From contig DAOROA010000017.1 in NCBI GenBank assembly GCA_035441325.1, positions 1 through 64,000 on the forward strand: DNA of 64,000 nucleotides, read 5' to 3'. How positions within the stretch are numbered: position 1 is the stretch's first letter; every line of letters begins with the position of its first letter. The translations under genes were made by a program, and so were the position numbers. The DNA comes from Competibacter_A sp002352125 (lineage in GTDB: Bacteria > Pseudomonadota > Gammaproteobacteria > Competibacterales > Competibacteraceae). Shown one piece after another: positions 18,514 through 27,580 of this stretch. Below the pieces are notes generated by a model. It was not told where the DNA came from. It saw only the letters and a list, made by a program, of their open reading frames with translations, and did no database searches.

Positions 18514-19788
18514 GTGAAAATCGAAACCATCGCCATTCACGGTGGCTATACGCCAGAACCGACCACCAAGGCCGTCGCGGTCCCCATTTACCAAACCACT
18601 TCCTACGCCTTCGACGACACCCAGCACGGCGCCGATCTGTTCGACTTGAAAGTGCCGGGCAACATCTATACCCGGATCATGAACCCCACCACCGCCGTGT
18701 TGGAGCAGCGAGTGGCGGCAATGGAAGGCGGGGTCGGCGCGCTGGCGGTATCCGCCGGCTCGGCGGCGATCACCTACTCGCTGATGACCATCGCCGAAAT
18801 CGGTGACAACATCGTCACTACCTCCACCCTGTACGGCGGCACCTACAACCTGTTCGCGCACACTCTGCCGCGCTTCGGCATCGAAGCCCGCTTCGCCGAC
18901 TACCGCGACATCGAGGCCATGAGCCGGCTGATCGATGCCAAAACCAAGGCGGTGTTTTGCGAGTCGATCGGCAATCCGGCGGCCAACGTCGTCGATTTCG
19001 GCGCAGTAGCGGCGATGGCCCACGCCCACGGCGTGCCGCTGATCGTGGACAACACCGTGCCGACCCCGTACCTGTGCCGGCCGTTCGAGCACGGCGCCGA
19101 CATCGTGGTTCACTCTCTGACCAAGTACATGGGCGGCCACGGCACCACTTTGGGCGGCGTCATCGTCGATTCCGGACGCTTCCCGTGGGATCAGCACAAA
19201 GCGCGTTTCCCCCGCCTGAACGAGCCGGATCCGTCTTATCACGGCGTGGTCTACGTCGAGGCGCTGGGGCCGGCGGCGTTCATCGGCCGGGCGCGGGTGG
19301 TGCCGCTACGCAACACCGGCGCGGCCATCTCGCCCTTCAACAGTTTCTTGATCTTGCAAGGCATCGAGACTCTGCCGGTGCGGATGGACCGCCACTGCGA
19401 AAACGCCGTCAAGGCCGCCGAATATCTGCGCGGCCACCCGCAGGTCGTGTGGGTGCGCTACCCCGCCTTGGCCGACAGTCCGGAAAAGCCGCTGGTGGAC
19501 AAATACATGGGTGGGCGTGGCTCCAGCATTCTCAGCTTCGGCATCAAGGGCGGGCGCGAGGCCGGCGCCAAATTCATCGACGCGCTGCAACTGGTTACCC
19601 GGCTGGTCAACATCGGCGATGCCAAGTCGCTGGCCTGCCATCCGGCCACCACGACTCACCGGCAACTGTCGCCGGCGGAACTCGAAAAAGCCGGCGTTAG
19701 CGAGGACATGGTGCGGCTGTCCATCGGCATCGAGCACATCGACGACATTCTCGCCGATCTGGAACAAGCCTTGGCGGCAGCAAAGTAA
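18514..19788 (+). CDS. metY: O-acetylhomoserine sulfhydrylase (aminocarboxypropyltransferase)
   Basis: The 424-residue PLP enzyme of the Cys/Met metabolism family makes homocysteine from O-acetylhomoserine and sulfide. It begins with ETIAIHGGYTPEPTTKAVAV, contains YTRIMNPTTAVLEQRVAALEG-like sequence, and has the PLP lysine in VHSLTKYMGGHGTTLGG. SLACHPATTTH near the C-terminus is typical of the family. The GTG start at 18514 is chosen because upstream in-frame ATGs fall inside pgpA. MetX and MetW, which supply the acylhomoserine, are encoded about 20 kb away. Confidence 0.92.
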   Translation: MKIETIAIHGGYTPEPTTKAVAVPIYQTTSYAFDDTQHGADLFDLKVPGNIYTRIMNPTTAVLEQRVAAMEGGVGALAVSAGSAAITYSLMTIAEIGDNIVTTSTLYGGTYNLFAHTLPRFGIEARFADYRDIEAMSRLIDAKTKAVFCESIGNPAANVVDFGAVAAMAHAHGVPLIVDNTVPTPYLCRPFEHGADIVVHSLTKYMGGHGTTLGGVIVDSGRFPWDQHKARFPRLNEPDPSYHGVVYVEALGPAAFIGRARVVPLRNTGAAISPFNSFLILQGIETLPVRMDRHCENAVKAAEYLRGHPQVVWVRYPALADSPEKPLVDKYMGGRGSSILSFGIKGGREAGAKFIDALQLVTRLVNIGDAKSLACHPATTTHRQLSPAELEKAGVSEDMVRLSIGIEHIDDILADLEQALAAAK

Positions 19789-19828
19789 GCGCGTCGTCAT
19801 CCTGAACCCTTTGGAGGAGAGCACCCCT

Positions 19829-20938
19829 ATGAAAGCGCGCGCAGCCGTGGCCTGGGAGCCGCAAAAACCGTTGGTGATCGAAGAAATCGAGGTAGAAGGC
19901 CCCAAGGAAGGCGAGGTTCTGCTGAAAGTCGTCGCTACCGGCGTCTGCCACACCGACGCTTTCACCTTGTCGGGCGACGATCCCGAGGGTGCTTTCCCCT
20001 GCGTGCTGGGTCACGAGGGCGGCTGCGAGGTGGTCGAGTGTGGCCCCGGCGTCAAGGATCTCAAGCCTGGCGATCACGTCATTCCACTTTACATCCCGGA
20101 ATGCGGCGAATGCGAGTACTGCCGCTCCACCAAAACCAACCTATGCCAATCCATCGCCGCCACGGTGTGGACCGGCTACATGCCTGATCATCCCCGCCGC
20201 TTTTCCTGCCGGGGCACGCCGTTGTTTCACTACATGGGCTGTTCGACCTTTTCCGAATACACGGTGGTGCCGGAAATCGCCCTAGCCAAGATCAACCCGG
20301 CCGCGCCATTGGACAAGGTTTGCCTGCTCGGCTGCGGCGTGACCACTGGCATCGGCGCCGTACTGAATACCGCCAAGGTCGAACCGGGTTCGACCGTCGC
20401 GGTGTTCGGCCTCGGCGGGATCGGCCTATCGGTGATTCAGGGCGCGGTGATGGCCAAAGCGGGGCGGATCATCGCCGTGGACACCAACCCGGATAAGTTC
20501 ATCATGGCGACCGCTTTGGGCGCCACCGATACCTTGAATCCGCAAAACCTCAGCGGCGACGTGGTCGAGGCGATCAAGGAAATGACCAATGGCGGGGTGG
20601 ATTACTCGTTCGAGTGCATCGGCAACGTCAACGTCATGCGCCAGGCGTTGGAGTGCTGCCACATGGGCTGGGGCGTCTCCACCATCATCGGCGTAGCCGG
20701 TGCTGGCCAGGAAATCCGCACCCGCCCGTTCCAACTGGTCACCGGCCGCACCTGGAAAGGAACGGCGTTCGGCGGGGTCAAGGGACGTAGCCAATTGCCC
20801 GGTTACGTGGAGCACTACCTCCAGGGCAAGATCGAACTGGATCGGATGGTGACCCATACCCTGCCATTGGAAAAGATTAACACCGCCTTCGACCTGATGC
20901 ACGAAGGCAAGAGCATTCGTTCCGTCATCCTCTTCTAG
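19829..20938 (+). CDS. frmA: S-(hydroxymethyl)glutathione dehydrogenase / class III alcohol dehydrogenase
   Basis: The 369-residue zinc alcohol dehydrogenase oxidises S-hydroxymethylglutathione, the adduct of formaldehyde and glutathione, using NAD. The catalytic zinc residues sit in GVCHTDAFTLSG and LGHEGG. The structural zinc motif is PECGECEYCRSTKTNLC, and GLGGIGLSVIQG binds NAD. A strong site GGAGGAG precedes the ATG. The S-formylglutathione hydrolase gene follows after 12 bases, so the operon covers two consecutive steps of formaldehyde detoxification. No frmR-type repressor gene is present. Confidence 0.96.
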   Translation: MKARAAVAWEPQKPLVIEEIEVEGPKEGEVLLKVVATGVCHTDAFTLSGDDPEGAFPCVLGHEGGCEVVECGPGVKDLKPGDHVIPLYIPECGECEYCRSTKTNLCQSIAATVWTGYMPDHPRRFSCRGTPLFHYMGCSTFSEYTVVPEIALAKINPAAPLDKVCLLGCGVTTGIGAVLNTAKVEPGSTVAVFGLGGIGLSVIQGAVMAKAGRIIAVDTNPDKFIMATALGATDTLNPQNLSGDVVEAIKEMTNGGVDYSFECIGNVNVMRQALECCHMGWGVSTIIGVAGAGQEIRTRPFQLVTGRTWKGTAFGGVKGRSQLPGYVEHYLQGKIELDRMVTHTLPLEKINTAFDLMHEGKSIRSVILF

Positions 20939-20950
20939 GAGGGTTCACCG

Positions 20951-21823
20951 GTGGAGCATATCGAATCGATCAAGGAATTCGGTGGTTGGCTGAACCGCTA
21001 CCGCCACCGCTCGTCGGCCTGCAACTGCGACATGACCTTTTCGGTTTATCTGCCGCCAGCGGCGGCGAAGGAAAAGGTGCCAGCAGTCTATTGGCTGTCT
21101 GGCCTCACTTGCACCGACGATAATTTCCGGGTCAAGGCTGGGGCGCAACGTTACGCGGCCGAACTGGGGCTGGCTCTGATCATTCCCGATACCAGTCCGC
21201 GCGGTGCGGAGGTGCCGGATGTGCCGGAACGCTACGATCTCGGTCAGGGTGCAGGCTTCTACGTCAACGCCACCCAAGAACCCTGGGCGCGGCATTACCG
21301 GATGTACGAATACGTCACTCGCGAATTGCCGGCGCTGGTCGAGGCGAACTTGCCGCTGACCGATGCGCGCTCCATCGCCGGACATTCGATGGGCGGACAC
21401 GGCGCTCTGATCTGTGCCCTCAAGGAACCGGACCGTTATCGCTCCGTTTCCGCGTTCGCGCCGATCTGCCACCCGATGGCGTGTAGCTGGGGGCAAGGTT
21501 GTTTCAAGGCTTATCTTGGCTCCAACCGCGAAGACTGGGTTGCTTACGATACGGTTCGATTGATCGAGGAAGGAACCTCCGCCATCCCCTTGCTGATCGA
21601 TCAAGGCACCGCCGACGAGTTCCTCGCCCAGCAGTTGCATCCGACCTCGTTGGAGCGGATTTGCGCGGCCCGCAACTTTCCGCTGACTCTGCGGTGGCAA
21701 GAGGGCTACGATCACAGCTATCACTTCATCGCCACCTTTATCGGCGAGCACCTCGCCTACCACGCCGGCCATCTCCGTGAAACAAGACCTTCTGAAACTG
21801 CTGCAAAGCCTGCTGCGCGGTGA
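20951..21823 (+). CDS. fghA: S-formylglutathione hydrolase
   Basis: The 290-residue serine hydrolase releases formate and glutathione from S-formylglutathione. The nucleophile Ser146 is in AGHSMGGHGAL. Other family blocks are YWLSGLTCTDDNF, PDTSPRGAEVPD and the C-terminal GYDHSYHFIATFI that carries the catalytic His. The GTG start is preceded by AGGAGGG and lies 12 bases after frmA. The 3' end runs 47 bases into the nuclease gene that follows. The final 15 or so residues are not conserved in the family. Confidence 0.95.
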   Translation: MEHIESIKEFGGWLNRYRHRSSACNCDMTFSVYLPPAAAKEKVPAVYWLSGLTCTDDNFRVKAGAQRYAAELGLALIIPDTSPRGAEVPDVPERYDLGQGAGFYVNATQEPWARHYRMYEYVTRELPALVEANLPLTDARSIAGHSMGGHGALICALKEPDRYRSVSAFAPICHPMACSWGQGCFKAYLGSNREDWVAYDTVRLIEEGTSAIPLLIDQGTADEFLAQQLHPTSLERICAARNFPLTLRWQEGYDHSYHFIATFIGEHLAYHAGHLRETRPSETAAKPAAR

Positions 21824-22370
21824 GTTGAACCGCGCCCGCCGCCGCAAAGGCCGTTCGCCTTGGGCGATCGGCGGGTTGGTGATCGCCGTCGTCGCGGTCA
21901 GCTATTTCCTGCACGAACCCAAGGCACCGCCTTCGGCGACCGCCAAGGGAGCGGAATTGGCCTGTACCGTCAAATCGGTTTACGACGGCGACACCCTTAC
22001 CGCCAGTTGTCCCAGCGGCGAGGTCAAAGTACGGATGTTCGGCATCGACGCCCCGGAGATGAAGCAGGAGCCTTGGGGCGACCGTTCGCGCGAGGCGCTG
22101 CGTGGCCTGCTGCCCCGGTTTGGCTCGATCACTTTGCGGGTGATGGACCAAGACCGCTACAACCGAACCGTCGCCCAAGTGATCGCTGGCGAACGCGATG
22201 TCGGTCTGGAGATGGTCCGGCAGGGACGCGCGGTGATGTACGAGCAATACAACGATTCGCCGGACTACCGGCAGGCTCAAGCCGAGGCCAAACAAGCCCA
22301 GCGCGGTATCTGGGAGAAACCGGGTAGCCAGCAGGATCCGGCCGCTTGGCGGCGGCTGAATCCGCGCTGA
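21777..22370 (+). CDS. Membrane-anchored thermonuclease (SNase-like) family protein
   Basis: The 197-residue protein has a basic N-terminus, one membrane helix (about residues 29-45) and a staphylococcal-nuclease domain. The domain motifs are TVKSVYDGDTL (metal-binding Asp), VRMFGIDAPEMKQ (Arg and Asp of the active site), and DRYNRTVAQVIAG with the second catalytic Arg, followed by YEQYNDSPDYRQAQAEAK. It is predicted to be anchored with the nuclease in the periplasm. The GTG start overlaps fghA by 47 bases. Later in-frame starts would cut the anchor, so the overlap is probably real. Confidence 0.85.
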   Translation: MKQDLLKLLQSLLRGELNRARRRKGRSPWAIGGLVIAVVAVSYFLHEPKAPPSATAKGAELACTVKSVYDGDTLTASCPSGEVKVRMFGIDAPEMKQEPWGDRSREALRGLLPRFGSITLRVMDQDRYNRTVAQVIAGERDVGLEMVRQGRAVMYEQYNDSPDYRQAQAEAKQAQRGIWEKPGSQQDPAAWRRLNPR

Positions 22371-22394
22371 GGACGATTCGGTCCGCGCTCGTTC

Positions 22395-23531
22395 ATGGCT
22401 ACCGATTCCTCTTATCCGGCTTTTGAGCCGGCCATCGTCCGGTGCGAACCGGGCCGATGCCGGTGCGAAGGCGACTGGACGCTGGACGGCATCGAAAAAC
22501 TCGACTTGCGACCGCAAAGCGTCGGCTGGCCAAAAGACCATATCGAACTGGACGGCTCTGGCATCGGCGCCATCGATACCACCGGCGCGCTGCGCTTGCT
22601 GACGCTGATCGCCGAATTGGAACGGGCCAGCCACCCGGTCCGGCTGGTCGGGCTGCGCGAAGAACACCAGGCGCTGCTGGACTTGGTGCAGGAACGGCGC
22701 GCCAGCGCCGGAGCGCTGGCGGCGGCACCCCGGCCACAAGGACATCTAGAGCGGCTCGGCCGAACGGTTTTGCACCATCTGAACAACGGTTTGGTCTTTC
22801 TCTCCTTCATCGGCGAAGCAGCGGTAGCCCTGGCCCGGTTGGCTTTGCACCCCGCCCGGTTTCGCTGGCGGGCGCTGTTTGGCAACATCGAAACCGCCGG
22901 GGTCCACGCCTTGCCCATCATCGCCCTGCTGGCGTTCATGATGGGGGTAGTCATCGCCTACCAGGGCGGCCGGCAACTGGAATTTTACGGCGCCAACATC
23001 TTCATCGTCGAACTGGTGGCGCTGACCATGTTGCGCGAGTTGGCCCCCTTGATCACCGCCATCGTCGTGGCGGGCCGCACCGGCTCGTCCTACACTGCCC
23101 AAATCGGCACCATGCAGGTCACCGAAGAGGTGGATGCATTACGCACCATCGGCATTCCGCCAATGGATTTGCTGGTAATTCCCAAACTGCTGGCGTTGAC
23201 CGTCGCTTTGCCGCTATTGACGGTGTTCGCCGATGCGCTCAGCGTGTTCGGCGGCATGGTCATGGCGCAGGCGCTGCTCGATGTCGGCTTCGACGACTTT
23301 CTGGATCGCCTGCCGAAAGTGGTGACGCTGACCTCGTTCCTGCTCGGCGTGGGCAAGGCGCCAGTGTTTGCCGCCATCATCGCCTTGGTCGGTTGCTACC
23401 AAGGGTTTCGGGTGCGCGGCAGCGCCGACAGCGTTGGCCGGCAAACGACGGTCAGCGTGGTACAGTCGATTTTTCTGGTCATCGCCGCCGATGCGCTATT
23501 CTCGGTGGTGCTGGGCGGCATAGGGCTGTGA
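22395..23531 (+). CDS. MlaE-type lipid ABC transporter permease with N-terminal STAS-like domain
   Basis: The 378-residue protein fuses a STAS-like domain (about residues 8-105; core GIGAIDTTGALRLLTLIAEL) to a MlaE permease (about 125-378). The permease shows GVVIAYQGGRQLEFYGA, LRELAPLITAIVVAGRTGSS and EEVDALRTIGI, the conserved blocks of the DUF140/MlaE family. It should form the membrane part of a phospholipid transporter with the ATPase and MCE protein encoded next. In the classical Mla system STAS (MlaB) is a separate protein; the fusion is a known variant. Confidence 0.93.
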   Translation: MATDSSYPAFEPAIVRCEPGRCRCEGDWTLDGIEKLDLRPQSVGWPKDHIELDGSGIGAIDTTGALRLLTLIAELERASHPVRLVGLREEHQALLDLVQERRASAGALAAAPRPQGHLERLGRTVLHHLNNGLVFLSFIGEAAVALARLALHPARFRWRALFGNIETAGVHALPIIALLAFMMGVVIAYQGGRQLEFYGANIFIVELVALTMLRELAPLITAIVVAGRTGSSYTAQIGTMQVTEEVDALRTIGIPPMDLLVIPKLLALTVALPLLTVFADALSVFGGMVMAQALLDVGFDDFLDRLPKVVTLTSFLLGVGKAPVFAAIIALVGCYQGFRVRGSADSVGRQTTVSVVQSIFLVIAADALFSVVLGGIGL

Positions 23532-24325
23532 ACGAAGCGGCCGGGCCGGCGACAGCCGTGGTCGCGGTTCGCGGCTTGTGGACGCGATTCGGCTCGACGG
23601 CCATTCACGAAAATCTGGACCTCGACATCGATCGGGGCGAAGTGGTCGCTCTGGTCGGCGGCAGCGGTTCCGGCAAAACTACTCTATTGCGGGCCATCAT
23701 CATGTTACTGCAGCCGGCGGCTGGTTCGATCAAGCTGTTCGGCCAGGAAATCGTCGGCATCGGCGATGCGGCGGCGTTTCGGTTGCGGCGACGGTTCGGG
23801 ATGCTGTTTCAGCAAGGCGCGCTGTTCAGTTCGCTGACGGTGCGGGAAAACGTCGCGGTGCCGCTGCGCGAGCACACCCGGCTGCCCGCCCGGCAAATCG
23901 CCGAAATCGCCGATCTCAAAATCGCGCTGGCCGGTTTGCCCGCCGACACCGGCGGCAAACTGCCGCGCGAGTTGAGCGGCGGGATGCTGAAACGCGCGGC
24001 GCTGGCACGAGCGCTGGCATTAGATCCGGCGCTATTGTTTCTCGACGAGCCAACCGCCGGCCTGGACCCGGTCAGCGCCGGCGCATTCGACGAACTGGTG
24101 GTGCAACTCAAGGAGTCGTTGGGGCTGACGGTGGTGATGGTGACCCACGATCTGGACACGCTTTGGCAGGCTACCGATCGCGTGGCATTTCTGGGGGAAA
24201 AACGGGTGATCGGCTATGCGCCGATGCAAGAATTGACTCGATCCGAACATCCGTTGATTCGGGCTTACTTCGAAGGACCGCGCGGCCGCGCGGCACGGGA
24301 GCAGACAGCGTGCAGAGCAGCGTAA
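23528..24325 (+). CDS. MlaF-type lipid transporter ATPase
   Basis: The 265-residue ABC ATPase shows Walker A GGSGSGKTT, Q-loop FGMLFQQGALF, signature ELSGGMLKRAALARAL and Walker B ALLFLDEPTAGLDPVS. The FQQGALFSSLTVRENVA run is characteristic of MlaF. The GTG start overlaps the permease stop in GTGA, so the two are translationally coupled. It energises phospholipid movement by the permease/MCE complex at the inner membrane. Confidence 0.93.
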   Translation: MNEAAGPATAVVAVRGLWTRFGSTAIHENLDLDIDRGEVVALVGGSGSGKTTLLRAIIMLLQPAAGSIKLFGQEIVGIGDAAAFRLRRRFGMLFQQGALFSSLTVRENVAVPLREHTRLPARQIAEIADLKIALAGLPADTGGKLPRELSGGMLKRAALARALALDPALLFLDEPTAGLDPVSAGAFDELVVQLKESLGLTVVMVTHDLDTLWQATDRVAFLGEKRVIGYAPMQELTRSEHPLIRAYFEGPRGRAAREQTACRAA

Positions 24326-25299
24326 ATTATGCCCTGGTCGGGCTATTCGTGATCGCTCTGGGCGCGTTTCTGCTGGGCATCACGTTCTGGTTGATCGTGG
24401 GCGGCGAGAGCAAGGTTTACGATCGCTACCGGGTGTATTTTCACGAATCGGTGGCCGGATTAAATCTCAAAGCAACGGTTCGATATCGCGGCGTTCAGGT
24501 CGGACAAGTGCAATCGATTCGGCTGGACGCCGTCAATCCCGACCAAGTGGATGTGGTTCTGGGCATCGAGCGCGGCACGCCGATTCGCCGCGACACCATC
24601 GCCACCCTGTCCACCCGGGGGTTGACCGGCGTGGCATCGGTGGAACTGAGCGGCGGCGGCGGCCAGTCGCTGCCGCTGGAAAAAGAACCTGACCAGGATT
24701 TGCCGGTAATCCAGGCCGGACCGTCGCTGGTGGCACGGCTGGACGACGCCTTCAACAATATCCTGACCAACGTCAACAGCCTATCGAGCAAGCTGGAGCG
24801 GCTGCTGGGCGACGAAAACCAAACCGCCATCACCGAGATCTTACGGCACGCGAGCACAGTGACCGGAGCGTTGGCCGACCGGTCCGACAGCATCCGCCAG
24901 ACGCTGACCAACGTGGAAACGTTTACCCGCGAGGTGGCGGAACGCGCGCAGCGGCTAGGCAAGGCGCTCGACCAACTGGCGGCGGAACTGGAGGGGACCA
25001 ACGACTTGAGCGGTCGAGCGCGCGCGGCCTTGAGCGACTTTAGAGCAGCCGCTCAGTCGGTGCGCAAAACCGCCGACACCTTCAACCAAACCAGCCGGGA
25101 TCTGAGCGGTATGGCCGAAGCGGGACGGCAGGAATTAAAGCGGCTGGGCCAGACCACGGTACCGGAGTTCAACGCGCTGCTGGTACAGGCCAACGATCTG
25201 GTGGCGGCTTTGCAGCGGCTGGCCGAACTCCTGGAACAAAATCCCCGCGCCTTGCTGCTGGGCAAACCGGCCGGCCGGCCGGGGCCAGGCGAACAATAA
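24310..25299 (+). CDS. MCE (MlaD-type) substrate-binding protein
   Basis: The 329-residue protein has an N-terminal membrane anchor (about residues 5-28) and one MCE domain (about 38-120), with VYFHESVAGLNLKATVRYRGVQVG and LSTRGLTGVASVEL. A long helical, mostly coiled-coil region follows (about 140-310). The helical tail would form a periplasmic needle or barrel extension carrying lipid. The GTG start overlaps the ATPase gene by 16 bases. Length and architecture place it with the longer MCE proteins rather than the short MlaD of E. coli (183 residues). Confidence 0.92.
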   Translation: MQSSVNYALVGLFVIALGAFLLGITFWLIVGGESKVYDRYRVYFHESVAGLNLKATVRYRGVQVGQVQSIRLDAVNPDQVDVVLGIERGTPIRRDTIATLSTRGLTGVASVELSGGGGQSLPLEKEPDQDLPVIQAGPSLVARLDDAFNNILTNVNSLSSKLERLLGDENQTAITEILRHASTVTGALADRSDSIRQTLTNVETFTREVAERAQRLGKALDQLAAELEGTNDLSGRARAALSDFRAAAQSVRKTADTFNQTSRDLSGMAEAGRQELKRLGQTTVPEFNALLVQANDLVAALQRLAELLEQNPRALLLGKPAGRPGPGEQ

Positions 25300-25328
25300 C
25301 AACTTTGGTGAACTCACGAGGAAACGGA

Positions 25329-25967
25329 ATGATGAGGTTTGTAATCGAGCGATGGTTGTCCGGGGGGGCGAGCCGGTGGCGTTGGACGCTGCTGGCGGCG
25401 TTGGCGCTGGCCGGTTGCTCGCTGCCGCAAGACAATTCGCCGCCGCCTCAAGCCTACCTGTTGGAAGTCGGCGCATTCTCGCCGCCGCCGGCGCGGCGTT
25501 CCGGCGGCAAGACGCTGCTGGTGACGGTACCCAAGGCGGCGCCGGGATTCGACTCCAACCGCATCGCTTACACCAAAGAACCGCCGAAGCTGGATTATTA
25601 CCAAAACAACGTCTGGAGCGACACGCCCGCCAAGATGTTGCTGCCGATTCTGGTGCGAGCGTTCGAGGGAACGGGCGCGTTCAAGGCGGTGGTTTCGCCG
25701 CCGGCTCCGGCGCTGGCGGACATGCGGATCGACGTGGACGTGATCCGTTTACAGCAGGAATTCATGACTCAACCCAGCCGGGTCAGGCTGACGGCCCGCA
25801 TCAAAGTGGTGAGCATGAAGAGCGGCCACGTTTTGGGAACGCAGGTGTTCGAGGCGATGGAGCCGGCGCCCAGCGAGGATGCCCAAGGCGCCGCCCGAGC
25901 GGCTAACGCGGCCGTGCAAAAAACACTGAGCGATATGATTCCGTTTGCGTTGCGGTATTCGAGTTAA
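25329..25967 (+). CDS. ABC-type transport auxiliary lipoprotein (PqiC-like)
   Basis: The 212-residue lipoprotein has a signal peptide ending in the lipobox LAGC (Cys about residue 28) and the domain of the PqiC-like family PF03886: PQAYLLEVGAF, FDSNRIAYTKEPPKLDYYQNNVWSDTPAKML, then the RIDVDVIRLQQEF strand. It is anchored in the outer membrane in relatives and completes a lipid transport path from the MCE protein. The ATG at 25329 has GAGGAAA upstream. No MlaC-type soluble carrier is encoded here, so this lipoprotein is the only outer partner seen. A strong terminator follows. Confidence 0.88.
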   Translation: MMRFVIERWLSGGASRWRWTLLAALALAGCSLPQDNSPPPQAYLLEVGAFSPPPARRSGGKTLLVTVPKAAPGFDSNRIAYTKEPPKLDYYQNNVWSDTPAKMLLPILVRAFEGTGAFKAVVSPPAPALADMRIDVDVIRLQQEFMTQPSRVRLTARIKVVSMKSGHVLGTQVFEAMEPAPSEDAQGAARAANAAVQKTLSDMIPFALRYSS

Positions 25968-25990
25968 ATCGGGCACCAAGCCGAACAAGA

Positions 25991-26020
25991 AAAGGCGGCC
26001 TTTTTTGGCCGCCTTTTTCG
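25991..26020 (+). terminator. Rho-independent terminator of the lipid-transport operon
   Basis: AAAGGCGGCC-TTTTTT-GGCCGCCTTTTT forms a perfect ten-base-pair stem with a T-rich tail. It starts 23 bases after the lipoprotein stop codon. Because the stem is symmetrical, with A's on one side, it can also serve the leftward creD gene. Confidence 0.9.
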
Positions 26021-26056
26021 TTTTGTGCCGACGCAAAGGCCGGCACCTACTCCACT

Positions 26057-27445
26057 TCAACCGCCGTCGGATCCGGCCGGCGCCGCGCCGCCGTTCGCGA
26101 CCTTGCCCCGCCGCGCGCCAAAGACATCGCCCAGTTGGTACCAATCCACCTTGCGGGTCAACACCATCGCCAGCGCCAAGCAGCCGAACAGGCTGACCGA
26201 TCCGGCCAGCAAAGCATGATCTTCCAGGCTGATCAGGACGTACAACAACCCGAATACCGCGCCGATCAACGCCCCGAAACCGATGCCCCAGCGTGGGCTA
26301 CCCAAGACATGGGCGAGATAATAGGTCAGCAGCGCGACGCAGCCGAGGGTGGCGATGGCGTAGGAAAGGGCGAAATCGAGGTGCTCGGACAGCGCCAGCA
26401 GCAGCAGATAGAACAGCACCAGCGCAGCGCCAGCGAATCCGTATTGGAGAGGATGGATCGCCAGCCGCTTGAGGATTTCGAACAGGAAGAAAGCGACGAA
26501 GGTCAGGCCGACGAACAGCAGTCCGTATTTGATTGCGCGGTCGGTTTGCACGTAGCTGTCGGTGGGATCCATGAAGCGCACGCCAATCAGCGTATCGAGC
26601 GCGCGGTTGTTGCGCAGGTGGTCGAATAATTGCCGAATCATGTTGGTGGCCAGACGGGTGGTGGACCAGGCGGCGGAGAAACCCGTCGCGGTGACTTCGC
26701 GCGTTTCGGGCAGAAATTGGCCGTAGAAGCTAGGATGCGGCCAGTTGCCCCGAACGCTGATGCGGGTGGTGTCGCCCACCGGGGCGAGATCGAAAGACTG
26801 GGTGCCGCGCAGGTCGAGCGAGAACGAAAACTCCACCGACCAAGGCGCTTGCGGGTTCAGACCGCGAATGTGGGCTTGAATGCCGTTGGGCATTTTTTCC
26901 TCGGCGGTGCCGGGCAGAAAATCGAAGCGCTGTTCCGCCCAAGCGAGCACCGGCGCCCGCAGGATGCCGCGCGGATCGCTGACACCGACGATCAGCCGCG
27001 GGTCGCCGAAGGTGATCTGCTCGTTCGGTTCCACCTTCAGCAAACCGCCCTCGCTGGCGAAGCGGCCCTTGACCGCGATGCTGGCGCCGAACACCACGGC
27101 ATGATAAAGGCTGCGCCGAATTTGTTCGGTGTTCAGGTTGGCTTGCACGTCCAGTTCGGCCGGCAGCAGATAAATCTCGTCGGAATACCGTTTTTCGACC
27201 TCGATCATCTTGGTTTCGTCTTTCTCGCTGGGCGTCTGCGTCTTGACGATGCGGGTGTAGGGCACGACCAGCACCGGCCCGACCAAGGTTTGGTCGCGGG
27301 CGGTGGCGGCGGCAATTCCCGCCACGACTTCGTTCCGGCGCGCGGCGCGCTCGTCGATCAGAAAGCTGATTCGCGTCAGGCCGATGGCGAGAAAGATCGT
27401 AATCAGGAAAATCAAGCTGATTTTGGCGAACAGACTGTATTTCAT
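26057..27445 (-). CDS. creD: Inner-membrane protein CreD
   Basis: The 462-residue protein has one N-terminal helix (about residues 5-25), a large periplasmic domain (about 30-310) and five or six helices in the C-terminal third. The periplasmic domain contains LVGPVLVVPYTRIVKT, LLPAELDVQANLNTEQ and VSDPRGI...W, typical of CreD. In E. coli CreD is an envelope-stress protein under control of CreBC. Here it is the last gene after creB and creC. The ATG at 27445 has AAGGAG upstream; the longer in-frame version from 27574 has no family support. Confidence 0.93.
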   Translation of the reverse strand: MKYSLFAKISLIFLITIFLAIGLTRISFLIDERAARRNEVVAGIAAATARDQTLVGPVLVVPYTRIVKTQTPSEKDETKMIEVEKRYSDEIYLLPAELDVQANLNTEQIRRSLYHAVVFGASIAVKGRFASEGGLLKVEPNEQITFGDPRLIVGVSDPRGILRAPVLAWAEQRFDFLPGTAEEKMPNGIQAHIRGLNPQAPWSVEFSFSLDLRGTQSFDLAPVGDTTRISVRGNWPHPSFYGQFLPETREVTATGFSAAWSTTRLATNMIRQLFDHLRNNRALDTLIGVRFMDPTDSYVQTDRAIKYGLLFVGLTFVAFFLFEILKRLAIHPLQYGFAGAALVLFYLLLLALSEHLDFALSYAIATLGCVALLTYYLAHVLGSPRWGIGFGALIGAVFGLLYVLISLEDHALLAGSVSLFGCLALAMVLTRKVDWYQLGDVFGARRGKVANGGAAPAGSDGG

Positions 27446-27580
27446 GGCTGGGCTCCTTCGGTTGATTGGATGGAGCCAGCCTAACCGGCGCAGTTGAGGG
27501 GATGATGTGCGGACGATGGGGGAACTGTGGAGATTGGGTGTATTCGGGTGAAATGATAAGGAAGGTAAAGCCAAAAATCG

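Noticed and set aside
27446..27580. CreB operator (cre tag) upstream of creD
   Set aside because: The minus strand has TTCAC followed five bases later by TACAC, which does not match the two TTCAC repeats six bases apart known for E. coli CreB.
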